Of a stretch of 64,000 nt of DNA, positions 63,607 to 64,000 are shown piece by piece. This DNA comes from Anatilimnocola floriformis (lineage in GTDB: Bacteria > Planctomycetota > Planctomycetia > Pirellulales > Pirellulaceae): positions 2,046,001 through 2,110,000 of the forward strand of contig NZ_JAMLFW010000002.1 of NCBI RefSeq assembly GCF_024256385.1, read 5' to 3'. A program made the position numbers and the translations under genes. Below the pieces are notes generated by a model. That model worked only from the letters and a program-made list of their open reading frames with translations. It did no database searches and was not told the origin of the DNA. Numbering within the stretch: position 1 is the stretch's first letter; each line of letters opens with the position of its first letter.

Positions 63607-64000
63607 CTACGGCAGCTCTTTGATGCGAATGTTCTTAAACTCCACCGGCGAGCCTTCAGACTCCAGGCAGAGATAACCGCTGGCCGGCGTGATGTCTTTG
63701 CCGCCCGAGACTTGTTCGCCGTTGACCGAGAGTTTAATCACGCCGTCGATCGCGCTGATGTGATAATGATTCCACTCGGGCGTTCCTTTGCTCAGGTTCT
63801 TCGTGGGAAAGCTCCGCTGACCGTTTGGCGAAACCGGCGGGAACGGCGTCATCTTGGCGCGACCGACCGGGAACACATCGCCATTGGTGGTGAACCAATC
63901 GGGCTTCTTCTTGGTGCTCTTCTCATATTGCTCGGCATAACCATGATCGAGCACCTGCACTTCAATCCCTTGCGGCAGCGCGCCGGGCTTCAGTCCCTCG
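63607..64000 (-). CDS. DUF1080 (3-keto-disaccharide hydrolase-like) protein, partial
   Basis: The C-terminal 130 codons of a gene that continues beyond the window; the 5' end is cut. The pattern EGTPEWNHYHISAIDGVIKLSVNG (approximate) and SGYLCLESEGSPVEFKNIRIKEL near the C-terminus is that of DUF1080, a concanavalin-like beta-sandwich domain frequent in planctomycete exported proteins that act on glycosides. The frame stays open to base 64000 without a stop. Catalytic residues lie partly outside the window. Confidence 0.85.
   Translation of the reverse strand, partial: EGLKPGALPQGIEVQVLDHGYAEQYEKSTKKKPDWFTTNGDVFPVGRAKMTPFPPVSPNGQRSFPTKNLSKGTPEWNHYHISAIDGVIKLSVNGEQVSGGKDITPASGYLCLESEGSPVEFKNIRIKELP

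Noticed and set aside
63392-63676. 94-codon plus-strand frame at the window end
   Set aside because: It runs antisense into the DUF1080 gene, has no ribosome-binding site of note and no recognisable motif.

Overview
The window looks like a chromosomal segment of a planctomycete, most likely of the Pirellulales group. The reasons are the DUF1549/DUF1553 cytochrome protein, a PVC-type haem-binding protein with HEAT repeats, two secreted sulfatases, a DUF1080 protein, NPCBM and GSDL-type secreted proteins, many short zinc-ribbon membrane proteins, the high GC content and the many long intergenic inverted repeats. The taxonomic call is inference from gene content; there is no rRNA in the window.

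Layout. 1-5.4 kb: a secreted cytochrome-type protein (minus strand), then a compact three-gene minus-strand cassette made of an ORF6N protein, an unrecognised protein and an AbiEii-like nucleotidyltransferase, with a 31-bp dyad just upstream. 5.4-19.4 kb: zinc-ribbon membrane protein, M32 carboxypeptidase, thioredoxin-fold protein plus PVC haem protein, a type II secretion F protein, EF-hand protein, PLP decarboxylase, a very charged disordered protein and ApbE. 19.6-28.4 kb: methionyl-tRNA synthetase, a secreted TPR-CHAT protein, and the sulfate activation genes cysD and cysNC. 28.5-36.5 kb: a secreted protein of unknown function, a Gfo/Idh/MocA oxidoreductase divergent from an acyl-CoA dehydrogenase-like gene, motA/motB, a RelB/ParE-type toxin-antitoxin pair next to a broken phosphodiesterase, and a sulfatase. 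36.6-38.9 kb: pyrB and a dihydroorotase homologue that has lost key metal ligands. 39.3-48.1 kb: a plus-strand run of six genes for exported proteins, ending in one intact and two catalytically dead HtrA-like proteins. 48.1-55.8 kb: minus-strand esterase, sulfatase, zinc-ribbon proteins and a degenerate CbiA homologue. 56-64 kb: zwf, mgtE, an RbfA-like gene, a YyaL-type thioredoxin-domain protein, two secreted proteins and the edge of a DUF1080 gene.

Recurring theme: several genes keep the fold of an enzyme but have lost its catalytic residues (two trypsin-like proteases, a dihydroorotase, a cobyrinate diamide synthase homologue), and one sulfatase has an unusual maturation motif. The best candidates for an undescribed system are the six-gene export cluster with protease plus pseudoproteases (39353-48103) and the ORF6N/unknown/nucleotidyltransferase cassette (3182-5400). 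Start codons were chosen by eye from Shine-Dalgarno spacing and signal peptides, and all family assignments are from recognition of motifs, not from searches.
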